64,000 nt of DNA from Ischnura elegans (GCF_921293095.1 NC_060251.1:99062566-99126565); one strand, 5' to 3'; shown: positions 45,004-56,370, numbered from the stretch's first letter. A program made the numbers and translations. The notes: generated from the sequence alone by a model not told the origin.

Positions 45004-45396
45004 CAGGGCCGGAGAAAAAGCAAGATACCAGAGTTTGAAGAGCTCTATCGTCTAAACTAAGAGATCAATTTCAATGAAACAAATAGCAATGAAAGTTTAC
45101 TTCTACGTTGGTTTATTTTCTTAAAAAAATATTCGGCATTATTGTATTTCCTGCTCTTAATTTTTTCTCATAAAAGTACCCTTTTTCGCCCGTCAAATCA
45201 AGTTGCCCAACTTTCAGCGCATAGTTTTCGTTCCAATAAATTGAAATTTTGTAGTAAGAAAGAGAGATCTATTTTTAACTAATTTACTCTTCAAAAAGTT
45301 TTTTTTTAAACTAACTAACTTTTCAAATTTTGACGCCACGTGAAATCTGCCGCCCGGGGTACGTGCCCCCTCTGCCCCTCCCTAGTTCTGGGTCTG
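45004..45396. mobile_element. Possible hAT-type MITE
   Basis: CAGGGCCGGAG at the left, and a right end with GCCGCCCGGGGTACGTGCCC and CCTAGTTCTGGGTCTG, give a short imperfect inverted repeat. The flanks GGCCCATC and AGTTCATC agree only in part, so the 8 bp duplication is not convincing. Confidence 0.35.
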
Positions 45397-45428
45397 AGTT
45401 CATCTCAAATGAAATAGCCCGAGACTGA

Positions 45429-45568
45429 AGTAAAGATTTCTCGGGTTTTGCTCCGGGTCAGGTCCTCCATGTCTCCTTCCAACGTTTCGATAAGCAACTC
45501 GCCCATCGTCATCAGGGATTCAGGAATCCAAAGTTCGCCGGGGGGGAAATATACAAAAATTATGTAGT
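45429..45568 (-). mobile_element. Single-arm hammerhead-like element H-h
   Basis: A 140 bp unit between exact 10 bp repeats CCGAGACTGA (45419-45428, 45569-45578; the match extends leftward with one mismatch to TAG). It has no inverted arm. On the minus strand, after about 50 bp, comes the core at 45476-45518, then GACCCGGAGCAAAACCCGAG, the same 3' segment as H-b and H-f. Confidence 0.8.
45476..45518 (-). ncRNA. Best hammerhead-like motif in the window
   Basis: Minus strand: TCC, CTGATGA, one extra C, helix II GATGGGC (loop GAGTT) GCTTATC with two G-T pairs, GAAAC, GTT, GGA. TCC/GGA gives a 3 bp helix I, and ACGT would be a self-complementary helix III of the dimer-forming type reported for Penelope-associated hammerheads. 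The extra base after CTGATGA departs from the canonical core, so activity is uncertain. Confidence 0.4.
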
Positions 45569-45579
45569 CCGAGACTGAT

Positions 45580-47690
45580 TTGTGAAAAATTAATTTTGGT
45601 ACGTTTCTTTTGCGCATTTTAATCATTAAATTTTGCCAAGTATATTACAAAAAAATTTCAAATGAAGCCGTCCCGAGCTGCATCGAACACGACAAGATTC
45701 TCAGAAGTCTTGATTGAATCTGACTGAACCAAGAATATTTGCACGTGTTCGCACAATTAGTTGGACAATAGGAGTGGGAAAAATTCCTGTACCATGCATC
45801 ACCGCCCATCTCCGGATATCTTCGGAAACTTGAACGGAGCCGAATCACGGACATCGAGGACGTCACGTGACTGCAGTGCGGGATCGTGACCCTTCCCTCT
45901 AGCCAGCCCCTTAACCCTTCATTAAGGCCCCTGTCTCTTTTAAAAAGGAGGAACGACGACGAACGACCGACTCCACGACAAGAGCGCGTGACCAGAAAGG
46001 CAAAACAAGACACGGGTGACGTCACCAATGGAACGATTTGTGCGCTCAAGGAGGTGAGAAGGCGCTGTTTCCTATTTTTTAGCGTGGTCAAAGTTCTGCC
46101 ATCTTGGTTTGCCAATTTTTGGACTTTATCTCCGACTGATATTTCGAGGTGACCAAGTTTTGTTCTGAAAATATATTAAATTAAGCGAAAAATGCTACCA
46201 TAATCATTATTATTTCGCCGTTGATCGTCATCCGATTTTTCCCATCATTCGCGATACTTTAATAAATGCATGAACTCTCTGACTGTTAGCCACTTTATTT
46301 GTAGGGATATCCTTCGACAATAAACTTCTTTGCTGTAATTGTTACATTTCAGTTGGCTATAATAAAATTAAATACCTGGATAAGTTAAGGGAAATGGCTA
46401 GTTTACACTCGAAAATTTTTATTTTCAACTGAGCTGGTTTTAGAACGTAACCGTGGTGATTGATAATAATTTTTCCCACGGAAAAGACGTTTGAGTCATA
46501 CCAACGGCGTAAGAAAAAAGGCTGAGATTGTGCGCTCCATAGTTTATATTTAATGTGTTAACGAGTTGTGACCAAAAATTTCCCCAAATACCCTTATGGT
46601 TTTGTCAATGCTTTAGTCAAAGTGAGCTTTGCTGATATTATCGTAGTTTTCGTTCCAGTAAATTGAAATTTTAATTATTATATTTAATTATATATTTAAT
46701 TATTATAATTTATAAAATAAATTAAAAATATTTTTTTAAACATGCTCAAATGCATTACTAACGGAAAAAAATTAAAATACTAAATTTAAAAAATTGTTCG
46801 ATAAAGATGAGGATATTAAAATACAATTAAAATTTAATTATATTTAGTCAACTAATTATTATTTATGATTAATATTAAATAATTTATTGATTTATTAATT
46901 TTAATTATTTTTTATTTTTTTATTTGGGCAGTGTTGGACTTGTCCTACCCAAGCACCCCTATTCAGGCCACATTGCTCTCCACGCTCGGAACCAGTGGTG
47001 CCCTCTCCAGATATTTACAACCTCCTTGTGTGCGCTGCGGAAGTCATTCCGGCCATGTAAAGGTGGCGGAAGCGACTTCTGAAAAAACGTGCAGAATTTC
47101 GTTTAAAAAAACAACCTCGCACGGTGTCCTTTATTTGCGATATTTCAAGGAAAACTAAATATCCCAAGCATACCAAAGAATTACAAATACAAAACCGACT
47201 ACTATTACGGATATTCAAAATAATGTAAACACTTAGTATACAGAACTATTTTTGTACAATATAAAATATTAATGAAAAAATAATCCTCTAAAGAAATACA
47301 TGCGATATTCTAGGAGAGTAGAAAAATCCCTCTGAAAAAAATTAAATAACCGACTAGATTTATAGATATAGCGACCAAATTTAAGAATCAAAACTTAAGA
47401 GCATGACATTGATTAATGTTTAACGTAATTTCGAACGAACTAATCACCTTCTGAGCTTTAAAGTGCGTCCATTTGTGAATTTTTACTTCTTACATTTCAA
47501 CCATGTATTCTCGGTGGATTGTTTGGGATTTCTTTTTACAACTCAAAAGTGTATTCCTTCAGTGTGTTTAGAATAAATAATAAACAATTTTTGTACGAAC
47601 TGTATATTTCTAATAAAAGAGACGTCGATTTTTCCGAATTATCGATACATACTTCGGTTAAAATTTCGATTTTCGTTGAAAATTCGTGCT
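45580..47690. other. Gene-free stretch
   Basis: 45780-46030 is GC-richer with a 156-codon minus-strand frame (45645-46115) without motifs. 46660-46925 is very AT-rich low-complexity DNA. Confidence 0.4.
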
Positions 47691-47795
47691 TTTCATTTCG
47701 AAAAAAAAATCGATTGCTCGAAAAATTGGCCGACATTTTTTCATCGCCTGGTGTGTCGTCCCATCTGACGGACGGAATGCTTTCCACAAAGAAAT
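47690..47795. repeat. Repeat shared with 48705-48762, plus an S1 scrap
   Basis: AATCGATTGCTCGAAAAAT and CCGACATTTTTTCATCG occur here and at 48716-48760. It is followed by GTCGTCCCATCTGACGGACG, a short S1-like motif. Confidence 0.55.
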
Positions 47796-48254
47796 CAAAC
47801 AGGAATCTGTGAAAAAACAGTAAATTCTTTGACGGAGGTAGTTGTTCGTACGGTTTCTCCAGAAACCTGCGATAAACGAATCGACCAGCACAAGATAAAA
47901 AATATTCTCTCCGACCGGAATTAGACTGCGCGTCTTCCCTGCGGGGTCATATCTAGAGCGAGGGCACGCCATTGGCGTATGGCGCGATCGGAGATGATAG
48001 GAATCTCGCTAAATTGACTCTTAACTTGAGGGAATCACGGGATTGGAGTCCTGATGGCGACGTTTAGCTGGATGATGAGCTCTGTTTAACGGCATCACCC
48101 TTTCACTTTGCGGGAATAAATAATGTCGTGACTGCCGACAGTTAAAAGCGACCCTGAGCGAACCTTGCTCTGCGAACGTGGCTGAACAGGAAATGAGAAA
48201 ATTTGGATCTTTGGCAAAATTCACTTTGCGCTCCTAAAATACTATTCAGTCTGA

Positions 48255-48345
48255 TATCTGCGCCTTTCATTTAGGCCAGGCTAACGTCGACGCCAGGTTT
48301 CTCTCCAACTTTTTTTTCCCTACCCTTCCCTCATTATATAAATTG
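48255..48345 (+). repeat. SINE S1, 3' fragment
   Basis: GCGCCTTTCATTTAGGCCAG, then GCTAACGTCGACGCCAGG, TTTCTCTCCA and CCCTACCCTTCCCTCAT match the last 90 bp of S1. Confidence 0.7.
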
Positions 48346-48735
48346 GTAGTATTTATCCTGCAGAACATGATAAAATTTGCTGTGTTAAATAATTATTATA
48401 GAACAAATCTTCTTTTACATTCGATATCATGCATAAAACACGATAGTTGAAGTTCTCAAAATAATTGAATTAACATATCGTTAACAAGTGTAGTATATAA
48501 ATGTTCGAATGCTATATTTACGGAAAATAAGATACTATATTTAAAAATTGTTCCACGAATATGAAGATATTAAACTGCAAAAGTCTTTCACAACTTCCGC
48601 CGCTACGAAGTTACTTTGTCCCACCGTACAAGTTTTCGCAGATTTTTTTCGATTATTTGACCTTGTGGTTCGAATTTTGATTTAAGTTTAAGAGCAAATA
48701 TTTCGTTTCGATTAAAAATCGATTGCTCGAAAAAT

Positions 48736-48774
48736 CGATTTTGACCGACATTTTTTCATCGTCGGTCAAAATCG
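48736..48774. repeat. 14 bp-arm hairpin at the SINE S3 start
   Basis: CGATTTTGACCGAC (48736-48749) and GTCGGTCAAAATCG (48761-48774) are exact inverted repeats with an 11 nt loop. Confidence 0.8.
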
Positions 48775-48895
48775 GTGGCGTAGGGGTAATGTCCCCGTCT
48801 TCCAATGTCGCGGGTTCGAATTCGGCCAGAATGAATTTACCACTATCCAGAGCATGGATGTGTGTGATTGTCAAACGTAAATTATAAGAAAGGAA
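48772..48895 (+). repeat. tRNA-derived SINE, family S3
   Basis: CGGTGGCGTAGGGGTAATG (A box), CGCGGGTTCGAATTCGGCC (B box), then ACTATCCAGAGCATGGATGT. Same head and body as 56371-56730 and the reverse of 51435-51545. Confidence 0.75.
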
Positions 48896-49019
48896 TATTT
48901 AGTCCTAAATTCGCTAATGCTAAAGATGAAGCTATTATAATAATTAAATGACCACAGCCGTCGGTCCCCTTCTGCAAGTATTATACTATGCCAATAATAT
49001 CCGAGCTTGCACAGATCAA

Positions 49020-49210
49020 CTTGCACATCATTTCAAATATCGGTCGTCAATGCAGTAAACTGGATACGCGACTTTCTGAGTGATCGCGGGCGAAAATGAG
49101 TTCTTTTGGAAATTAGCTGAGATGTAGTTTAAGTGACATCAGATTACACAAGGAAGCGTGATCGGCCCCCTTTTGTTCATTATATACATTAATTATCTCT
49201 GCCACTGAAC
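49020..49210 (+). mobile_element. LINE RT-domain fragment
   Basis: Plus-strand translation gives VNWIRDFLSDRG, then V-TSDYTRKRDRPPFVHYIH, corresponding to W-RDFLSDRGQ...VTSGVPQGSVIGPLLFIIYIND of CR1/L2-type reverse transcriptases. This is the central RT region missing from the 16.4 and 20.3 kb copies. Frames are broken. Confidence 0.68.
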
Positions 49211-49707
49211 CAAGCTTTAGAAATTTCATTGAATTTCGATGTCATCGTGAAACATGAAATTGAGGATAAATAAGAAAACAGAACACAACCAGATACAGAA
49301 TTTTTTTCGGGCTCAAAACTAGTGCTTTATGAAGTATCCTGTCTTGCTAAACACGAAAATCGCCATAAAACGTTCATAATAGGTTTTTTTTTTAAATATA
49401 CACACCGCATATTTACAAAAAATAATTCACGGGTGTTCTGGGCCCGGCGCCATGTGGCTAGTAGTTTGGATAGGAATTACGGTAGTCACTACTCAGAGGT
49501 ATTTATAATAGCTGTAATTCCCTTCAGCTTTACTTTTTGACATTATTATTCCTCAGCTGATGTCCACAGAGACTTGACCGACTCATAGCTCGAAGATATC
49601 ACAATTTTGCGAGTAATTGAACACTGCACACATTTAACGGAGGTAGTGTCAGTTATTCAAATCAAACAGTGAGAAATGGGGAATATGTAATCAGAATCTT
49701 GCACCTG

Positions 49708-49960
49708 GGGAGCGTGTTAGCCCAGTGGGTAGAGTGCTCGGCTGCTTATGGAGGGATACCGGGTTCAAATTCCGCGTGAAGCCATCAGACACCCCCAAAA
49801 AATCCTCGAAGTGCGAGGTGGGTCAGGGTAAAGAACTGGCTCCTCTACCTTGTAAAATTTACACAACTGTGGCTTAGATCGAGGTGAGCTCTACCCTGAC
49901 CTATCAAAGCCAAACTATGGGTTGAATCACTGGGTAAGTGGGTGAGTCAGAAATGGATAA
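49708..49960 (+). repeat. tRNA-derived SINE, family S4
   Basis: Head AGCGTGTTAGCCCAGTGGGT, AGAGTGCTCGGCTGC and ACCGGGTTCAAATTCCGCG carries A and B boxes. The body (AGTGCGAGGTGGGTCAGGG, GAGGTGAGCTCTACCCTGAC) contains a loose inverted repeat. The only copy in the window, so the family is inferred from the tRNA-like head. Confidence 0.6.
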
Positions 49961-50920
49961 CTTTGCCCGGTCGTAAACCCGAGCAAGATCCATCGCATCA
50001 GTTTACTGGGATAACATTGAATCCTTCTAGTTGGTAAACTATTAACTACACGAAAACTAATAATCTATCGCGTTTTAACATAAAATGAAAAATTGAGAAC
50101 GGTCTTAAATTCAGGCAAAACAGACGCCTACATTCCAACCCACTTTCTTATTTGTTTAAACTACTTGGGCAAAAGAAACAGTTCCATACATTTCAAAGAA
50201 CACGATGATATTGGATGCGAAACTTCGCTGAAGAAGACGAGGAAAATCTAAAAGGTATACGAGTCCAGATGATTCTTCTCAGAAAACCCTGAGGATATTG
50301 GGTGAATCCTTTTATTCCCGGAACTCACGAAAAAGGTGGGAAAGGAAGAACGAAACAGGCTTGTGGAATATTTAAGGTCAATGGACATGGAAAATCAATC
50401 ATATACGGGATGCGATAATTTAAACAAGCATCAATTAGCTCAGAGCTTCATTAAAAATATATTGGTAATGTAGTCCACAAGCTTACCCATTTTCCTTTCA
50501 GTTTAAGATGAGTATCTATTTTCGCTATTTTTGGAAAATAAATTGATGGATGAAATAAGGATTTACGATATAAAAGTCTTCAATTCAGACGGTCTTAAAC
50601 CCGCGATAAACGATTAATCGCCGTGTAGTTATCAGTTTAACTTCAAGAGGGATCATCACATTTGAACATGATAAATACCAATTAAGATTTTTTTACTTAT
50701 TTTCAAGCATTTCTTTCATTATTTAGGGTCTTTTATCCGGCCTAACTCCGCCAAATCCGCAAAACTTTATTTGAACCCAATACTTAGGAGTTGTGAATAC
50801 TTAAAAATTAATAAGTTTAGCCGACGAGTGAAATGTGGAAAGTAAATTAATGTTAGTTATTACTTTGACAGTTACAAATTGGGTGAAGTTGTTGTGGTTG
50901 TTGGCCATACTTCTGTCTAC
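49961..50920. other. AT-rich gene-free DNA
   Basis: No recognised feature. Confidence 0.4.
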
Positions 50921-50923
50921 TGG

Positions 50924-51256
50924 CTAATGTCATCATTATTCGTCAGCAATCCTAAGATTGGATCAGCTCTCCATTCATCTCTCCTATCTGCTAGCCTTTT
51001 CATAGCGACGTATTTCATCTCTTTTATATTAAGTTATAGCCTGTTCTATGTAACTCATTCGGGCTGTCCATTTCCCTACTTCCCTTCCTCCCACTTGTCC
51101 TTCAACGATAGCTTTCATCAGGCAATCATACCTCATAATGTGGCCCAATAAGTTGCCCCGTCTTCTCCTTAAGATCTTTAGGAGAATTCTATTTTCTCCC
51201 ACTCTTCTTAGCACTTCCTCATTACTTCCTCGATAGATCCATCTTATCTTCATTCA
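50924..51256 (-). mobile_element. LINE G 3' end, minus strand
   Basis: Minus-strand frame (51253 down to 51032): MKIRWIYRGSNEEVLRRVGE, then RILLKILRRRRGNLLGHIMR and IVEGQVGGRE...ARMSYIEQA, the C-terminal block of arthropod endonuclease/RT LINEs. The 3' end is AATGTCATCATTATT in plus sense, the reverse of the GAT-rich tail. Best-preserved coding copy of the family here. Confidence 0.82.
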
Positions 51257-51304
51257 ATATTATAATATATTTTACTTTTACCTTTTTATGTGCTTACGCT
51301 TGGT

Positions 51305-51352
51305 GTCCTAACACCCCCCGCCACTCCCCTGTTAAGGAGGCTTGAGGAATTT
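51305..51352 (+). mobile_element. LINE B-like 3' hairpin fragment
   Basis: GGTGTCCTAACACCCCCCGC, then CTGTTAAGGAGGCTTGAGG follows the LINE B 3' end; the tail is replaced by AT-rich sequence. Confidence 0.55.
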
Positions 51353-51434
51353 ATTTTATATATTTATTTCCCACTTCCCTGTAATCATCTCAGAACAGCA
51401 TTTACAACGGGTGTTTAAACATTAACAATAGAAC

Positions 51435-51545
51435 ATCAAAAACATTCGTGCCCTGGATAGGGACCACCTACCCAGGCGGGATTCGAACCCGCGAACTATG
51501 GATTGGCAGGAGAGGATTTTACCCCTCCGCCACCGAGGCCGGAGT
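51435..51545 (-). repeat. tRNA-derived SINE, family S3, minus strand
   Basis: The minus strand reads CGGCCTCGGTGGCGGAGGGG, TTCGCGGGTTCGAATCCCGC, GTGGTCCCTATCCAGGGCAC. Clear A and B boxes; truncated before the LINE-like tail. Confidence 0.78.
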
Positions 51546-52240
51546 ATGTAAACCCAAATCAATTAGTTAATTTAATCGCTATTTCGAATGAGGGGAAACG
51601 ACCCCTAGCAAGCCTCTCTCTCCGGTCTTCTCGCTATAAGGTGAGATATTGTCGAGAAAGAAGGAGACGCGCGCCTTCAGGGCGTGGGCCGAGAAATTGG
51701 TTCGTATTTGAATCGGAGAGGATTGTGTTTTCCTAGGAAGAGGCTCGCGAAGTGTTACATGGAAAGCGGAGGTGTTGGTAGGTAGGGAAGCTATTTCTTT
51801 CTCTCTCCCTCGCCGTTGTTGGATTGTTGGGCGTGGCACCTCTCACACCCTTCGCGTTTCGCGGCGTTATTCACAGAGGAAACGAAAGGGAAGAAAAGAG
51901 AAATGAACGCACGCACACACTAACAAACAAGTGTCTTGAATGGGCTGCTCTTCAGGAAGTCGGGGGTGATGCGAACCAGCACGTTCGTGCCGAAATTGTG
52001 AGGGAATTCGGACGAAAATAGGTTTTTCGAGGATTTAAATGAAAGGTCCAAGCACGTAAGAGGGTGTTACCTTCACAGGGACGGAACTAATTAATTAAAG
52101 AAGCCACGTTTTATAATCTCAAACGGGATAAATGGATGGATTTTTCCGGTAAAAGAGTTAACGGAAGTATTGTATATTAATGCATTGATTTTCTCTACTT
52201 TTTGTTGCAAGTAGTAAGTAGCAAATAAGCAAGTAGCAAA
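51546..52240. other. Gene-free stretch
   Basis: Moderately GC-rich (51590-51900) with 65-86 codon frames on both strands and no motif; no feature called. Confidence 0.4.
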
Positions 52241-52244
52241 AGAA

Positions 52245-52762
52245 AGTAAAAGAAAGGTGCTATTTCGCTCTCGTCCGACCGCACCTTGAATACGCAGCGA
52301 GCGTATGGGATCCGGTGCAGAAAGACTTAATCCGCGAACTGAATAAAATACAAAGGAAGGCTGCGCGTTTCGTCAAAAACTGCTACGGGCGTACAGACAG
52401 TGTTACCCAGATGTTAAGCGAATTAGGCTGGGAGCCGTTGGAGACTCGGAGGCTGCGCGCTAGGATTAGATTGCTTGAACCATTGAGAATGGATATCTTT
52501 AAGAGCAACACAGATAACATAATATTAGAGCCACACTATATTTCCAGGTCCGATAGAAGCGATAAATTAAGAGAGATGTTTTGCCGAACGGATAGATGTG
52601 GGAATTCGTTTTTCCCCCGAACAATAAAGGACTTAAATAAACGCTAGTCCCAACCTCGTTAGAGCAATTCATTTTTTTAAAGCTGTAAACGGCTGGTGTC
52701 CTAACACCCCCTGCCACACGCCTTTTAGGCGGCTTGCGGGGTATTATGTAGATGTAGATGAA
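52245..52762 (+). mobile_element. LINE B 3' end, best coding copy
   Basis: An open frame from about 52255 to 52647 encodes ALVRPHLEYAASVWDPVQKD, LIRELNKIQRKAARFVKN, YGRTDSVTQMLSELGWEPLE, ISRSDRSDKLREMF and FFPRTIKDLNKR, the C-terminal end of a CR1/L2-type RT polyprotein. The ~110 bp 3' UTR has hairpin 1 (GGTGTCCTAACACC), hairpin 2 (CCCCTGCCACACGCC with GGCGGCTTGCGGGG) and ATGTAGATGTAGATG. 5'-truncated but otherwise little decayed, hence a younger copy. Confidence 0.88.
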
Positions 52763-52764
52763 TA

Positions 52765-53570
52765 TGGAATGAAAAAATCAAACTGTCGTGTATAACATAA
52801 AATATTGTACCACCATTTGAGTTTTTAATACAATATTGCACCTTTAAGGCCACAGAGCTCCATTGATCTTCTGTTTCAACTTTTCGAATTATTTCCAATT
52901 AATCAACAGATTTTCCAGCGAAAAATGCTGTAGCTTCACCAGTACTACCACGGAACGAGGAAAATGTCCTTTAAGTCATAATTCCCAAGTATGCCACTGA
53001 CAATGAGTGCGAGTTTCGATAATCTATCTATAATTTCATTTCAACGGGACATTATGATTGATGAAGTACTATAAGATATGTCTTAAATCTTTCTCCTCGT
53101 CCCTTCAGCAATTACTGCCTAATTAAAACACTAAAAAAGTAATTTTTTTCCACTATCTGGCCTCAAAATTTCCTTTCTTGAATCCCACAACTTCGACCTC
53201 TAATTTCAAATCCTCCCTAAAATGTAACCGAAAGAACACTACGCACTCCAACGCCAAGGCCTCTTTGTTACTTTTGATACATGAGTTATGTTAAATTCTT
53301 TATTCTCTGTTAGTTTATTATTTATCAACCCGATGCAAAAGGTCTTGTAACATTTATGAAGGCGAAAAGTTAAATTAATTAAAACGTTAATGTTATGCTG
53401 TTCGGCACTTCATCATGCAACTTTCTGAGCTACCAGAGCATGCAAATTCTGTTGAAGACGCCAAAATACTGGTTGACTGCAAATGACTAAAGCCACCACA
53501 AAAAGTTGGAACACATTAAAATTAATTTGCTGGAACATTCGTTTGACAATTATATTCTCTGGAAAAGTTA
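52765..53570. other. AT-rich gene-free DNA
   Basis: No recognised feature. Confidence 0.4.
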
Positions 53571-53585
53571 CATAATAGGTGGATT

Positions 53586-53776
53586 GTTGAAAAAGAAGAA
53601 ACTTTGTGCTTTCACGTGAACATGTATTCACACTATTACACGACCATGGTTTCAACGTCATCATCAAGTGGACTTTAGTTCATGTGAGTTAAATATTCAT
53701 GTGAAAGTGCAAAGTTACTTCTTTTTCAATTTTCATAATGAATCGCTTTCGCAAAGTTACGCCTCAAACCATCAAC
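53586..53776 (-). mobile_element. Snap-back hammerhead-like element H-i
   Basis: A 191 bp unit between exact 12 bp repeats AATAGGTGGATT (53574-53585, 53777-53788). Arms TTGAAAAAGAAGAAACTTTG... and ...CAAAGTTACTTCTTTTTCAA are inverted over about 36 bp. On the minus strand the centre reads TTGATGA...GTTGAAACCATGGTCG, sharing GAAACCATGGTC with H-a. The ~46 bp extension on the right, read on the minus strand, contains GGTTTGAGGCGTAACTTTGC, resembling the H-a extension. Confidence 0.78.
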
Positions 53777-53814
53777 AATAGGTGGATTAAAATTTCTCGG
53801 AAGTGTTAGGTACA

Positions 53815-54300
53815 TTATTATTAAGGTATTCTACCGATTAAGTTGGGTTTCCATGGAGTGCTAACGAAGAATTCCCGGAGCCTCCCCTTACATCATGCAC
53901 TTCCCTCTCCAGTGCACAATAAGACCTATTCCCTTTCATTCTATCTAAAAATCCTATTCTTTTCCTTCCCCTCCCTCGTTTACCTAACATTCTTCCCTCT
54001 AACACTGTTTTCAACATCCCATCCCCGCTAAGTACTCGCTCCATCCATACCTTCTGTCTCCTCCGTATCTTATCTAAAAGCTGCCTCTGCTCACCCACCA
54101 TATCCAGCACTTGGTCGTTCCTCCTCCTCTCTGTCCACTTCACCTTCTCCATTCTTCGCCACACCCACATCTCGAATGCCTCGAGTCTTCTCTCGTCCTC
54201 CTTCCTAAGGGTCCACGTTTCTGCACCGTAAAGCGCTACCCTCCAGATCAGACTCTTCACTAACCGTTTCTTCAAATTCTTACATAGCGAAGTTAGGTAA
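53815..54300 (-). mobile_element. LINE F 3' end, minus strand, long open frame
   Basis: A 145-codon frame (54275 down to 53838) reads KRLVKSLIWRVALYGAETWT, LRKEDERRLEAFEMWVWRRM, KVKWTERRRNDQVLDMVGEQ, RQKVWMERVL and GRGRKRIGFLDRMKG, the C-terminal region after the RT in arthropod endonuclease/RT LINEs (RTE-like type, tentative). The 3' end CCATGGAAACCCAACTTAAT then CGGTAGAATACC and a TAA-rich tail match the 18.8 kb copy. 5'-truncated; uninterrupted over this length, so fairly young. Confidence 0.85.
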
Positions 54301-55490
54301 ATGATAAGAGTAAAATGTTTTTTTTATTAAATATTTTTCATGGATCTCGCAGTCATGTCGGAGTCTTATTAATTTACATACCAGATGAAAACCATGTGAA
54401 CCAAGAGAACTAACCCCCGATTTCAAGACTTACTTTCGGGAACAGGGGTAGAGTGAGTAGAGATATCGAACGGGCAAACGTTTTTTTTTCTGGAGAGTGC
54501 GAAGTGATCCGTTGCCGTTTTCTCCAGCGTCCGGAATTCGTCTCAAGAGAGGATAAAGACGCTCCCTTATCCGTCTCGCCAGGGCCTTAACGCAGCCGAT
54601 CGTTATGTTTTCTTTTTCTTTTTTTAACAGTTCGCAAAAATATCCGCGGCACCAGAGATGCGAAGAATTGCGGCGCTCTCGCGCGCGAAGGAACACCAGC
54701 GCCAGAGGCGGGCATCCGCGGAATTCCATTCAAAGAATCGCAGCGAACAGGAAGCTCGTTGCTTTCCATTCGTAGGAAACCCTGGAACCGTCGGCCTAAT
54801 TGCTTCATTCTATCTCTTTCCCCAAGCTATGCATCCATGGAACTGCATATCGGAGGCCCAATTCCATCCCATAGATGGCTGATTCCTGTTTCCACTTCGG
54901 TCGCATTTTGATCGGCATTTCAAAAATGTCCGTGGCGCGGTGATGAGTGTCATGCGATCCATTTTTTTCCGATATTTTGCCGCACGATATTTTTTTTATT
55001 GCGAGGAATAGAATTGAAAATTTATGAATTTGATAGATCACAACATCATGTGTATAAATTTCGGTTTCCACGACAAATGATACCTTATATCCCAGGGAAA
55101 CTCGGATCACTTTGTTCGTCAGAGACGCATGTGGCGACTTTTGTAAACTCATATAGATGCGTGGTGAGTGACAGCAGATTTAGAGGCCACCTTCAGGATC
55201 CTCTTTCGATATATTCGTGGTCCGCACTGTCGGACTAATTGCTTCATTCTAACTCTTTCTCCAAGCTATACGTACTCCCCCACACAGGGCCAGCATGGCG
55301 TGAAAGCAGTTGAATTAGGTTCACACCTATACCGTAAAATACTCCCTCTTTTCCATAACAAACTTCTTGTTGTTACGTCACGGATGGAATTCGCCAAGAA
55401 AAAATCATTCGCCTTTGCGTGGATTCGAGCCCATAATATTTCCCGATTTTCTTTATGCTACCAGTTACTCTATAGACCTCTGTAACTAGT
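54301..55490. other. Gene-free stretch
   Basis: 54430-54900 is GC-richer with overlapping 73-99 codon frames on both strands but no known motif. No gene called. Confidence 0.4.
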
Positions 55491-55635
55491 AGCATATCTT
55501 ACCAGCAATCAAGAGATCCGGGTTCGAAACCCGCCACAGCCAAATGATTTTTTGATGGTGAATCCCATCCTTGGTGTATATAGCTTCACACCCGTGCGCG
55601 TAACTGCGTACAAAGTTACTTGTATCATCCAGAGC
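55490..55635 (+). repeat. SINE, family S2
   Basis: GATCCGGGTTCGAAACCCGC (B box), AGCCAAATGATTTTTTGATG, GTGAATCCCATCCTTGGTGT, CCCGTGCGCGTAACTGCGTA and CAAAGTTACTTG; the best S2 copy in the window. Confidence 0.78.
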
Positions 55636-55884
55636 TTATTTGTTCTTAGATAAGGACAAATCGTTGCTCGACAATAATGTACAATAATCGTATTCTGTAT
55701 CAACACAGACAATATTCAAGTACCTACTTCATCGAAAAAATGACTTAGTACGGAATGCAAACACACTTTTTTCATGGATTTCACCCATTAGGTAAATGAA
55801 CACAATTAAAACAATCCTCACCAAGTGTACTTGGTGGAATATTGGCGATATGAAAACACGACGCTGTATGCCAAAATATCGTGC

Positions 55885-56013
55885 GAGGATTCATGTGACG
55901 TTGTGTAACCAATGCCTTCATTTTTTCGGGCTCTACCACGTCGGTTGCTAAGGTGATGACAACTTTGGGGGTAGTAGTGCCACACCAACCGACGCGGTAG
56001 AAACCGAAGAATG
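55885..56013 (+). mobile_element. Snap-back element H-j
   Basis: Inverted arms CTTCATTTTTTCGGGCTCTA...GGTTG (55917 on) and CAACCGACGCGGTAGAAACC...ATGAAG (ends 56013), loop containing GTGATGACAACTTT. The arm end GGTAGAAACCGAAGAATGAAG-like resembles the 3' segment of H-b. No target-site duplication found. Confidence 0.5.
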
Positions 56014-56370
56014 AAGAAATTCGTTCCAAAAATATAAATATCTCACTCTATCGATTTTGGCCACCTCAGGGCATTTCAAAGGTACAACGATACATTTTGA
56101 CACGTAGAAGGCCAAAATTTAAAACATACTCTCGAAAATGACCAGAAGAGGTGCACATGGAGTGCCTTAAGTTTATTTTTGGGGTACAACAAATTACGCT
56201 TACCAAAGTGCGGGAAAGAATTACTGGAGTGGGCATATGCCGTGGATCCATTGAAAAGGCACATTAAGCACTTATACCTTGGAAATAAAAATAAAGTTCT
56301 GAATTAGCCTTCAGTACGAATATAATTAGATGATTTTATACTTTTTGAAGCATATACCATTCCTTATTCT

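Noticed and set aside
45645-46115. 156-codon open frame on the minus strand
   Set aside because: No motif, no splice or promoter context that I can support, and a competing frame on the other strand.
49708-49785. Possible functional tRNA
   Set aside because: A and B boxes fit but there is no closed acceptor stem, and the homology-like unit continues into a SINE-type body.
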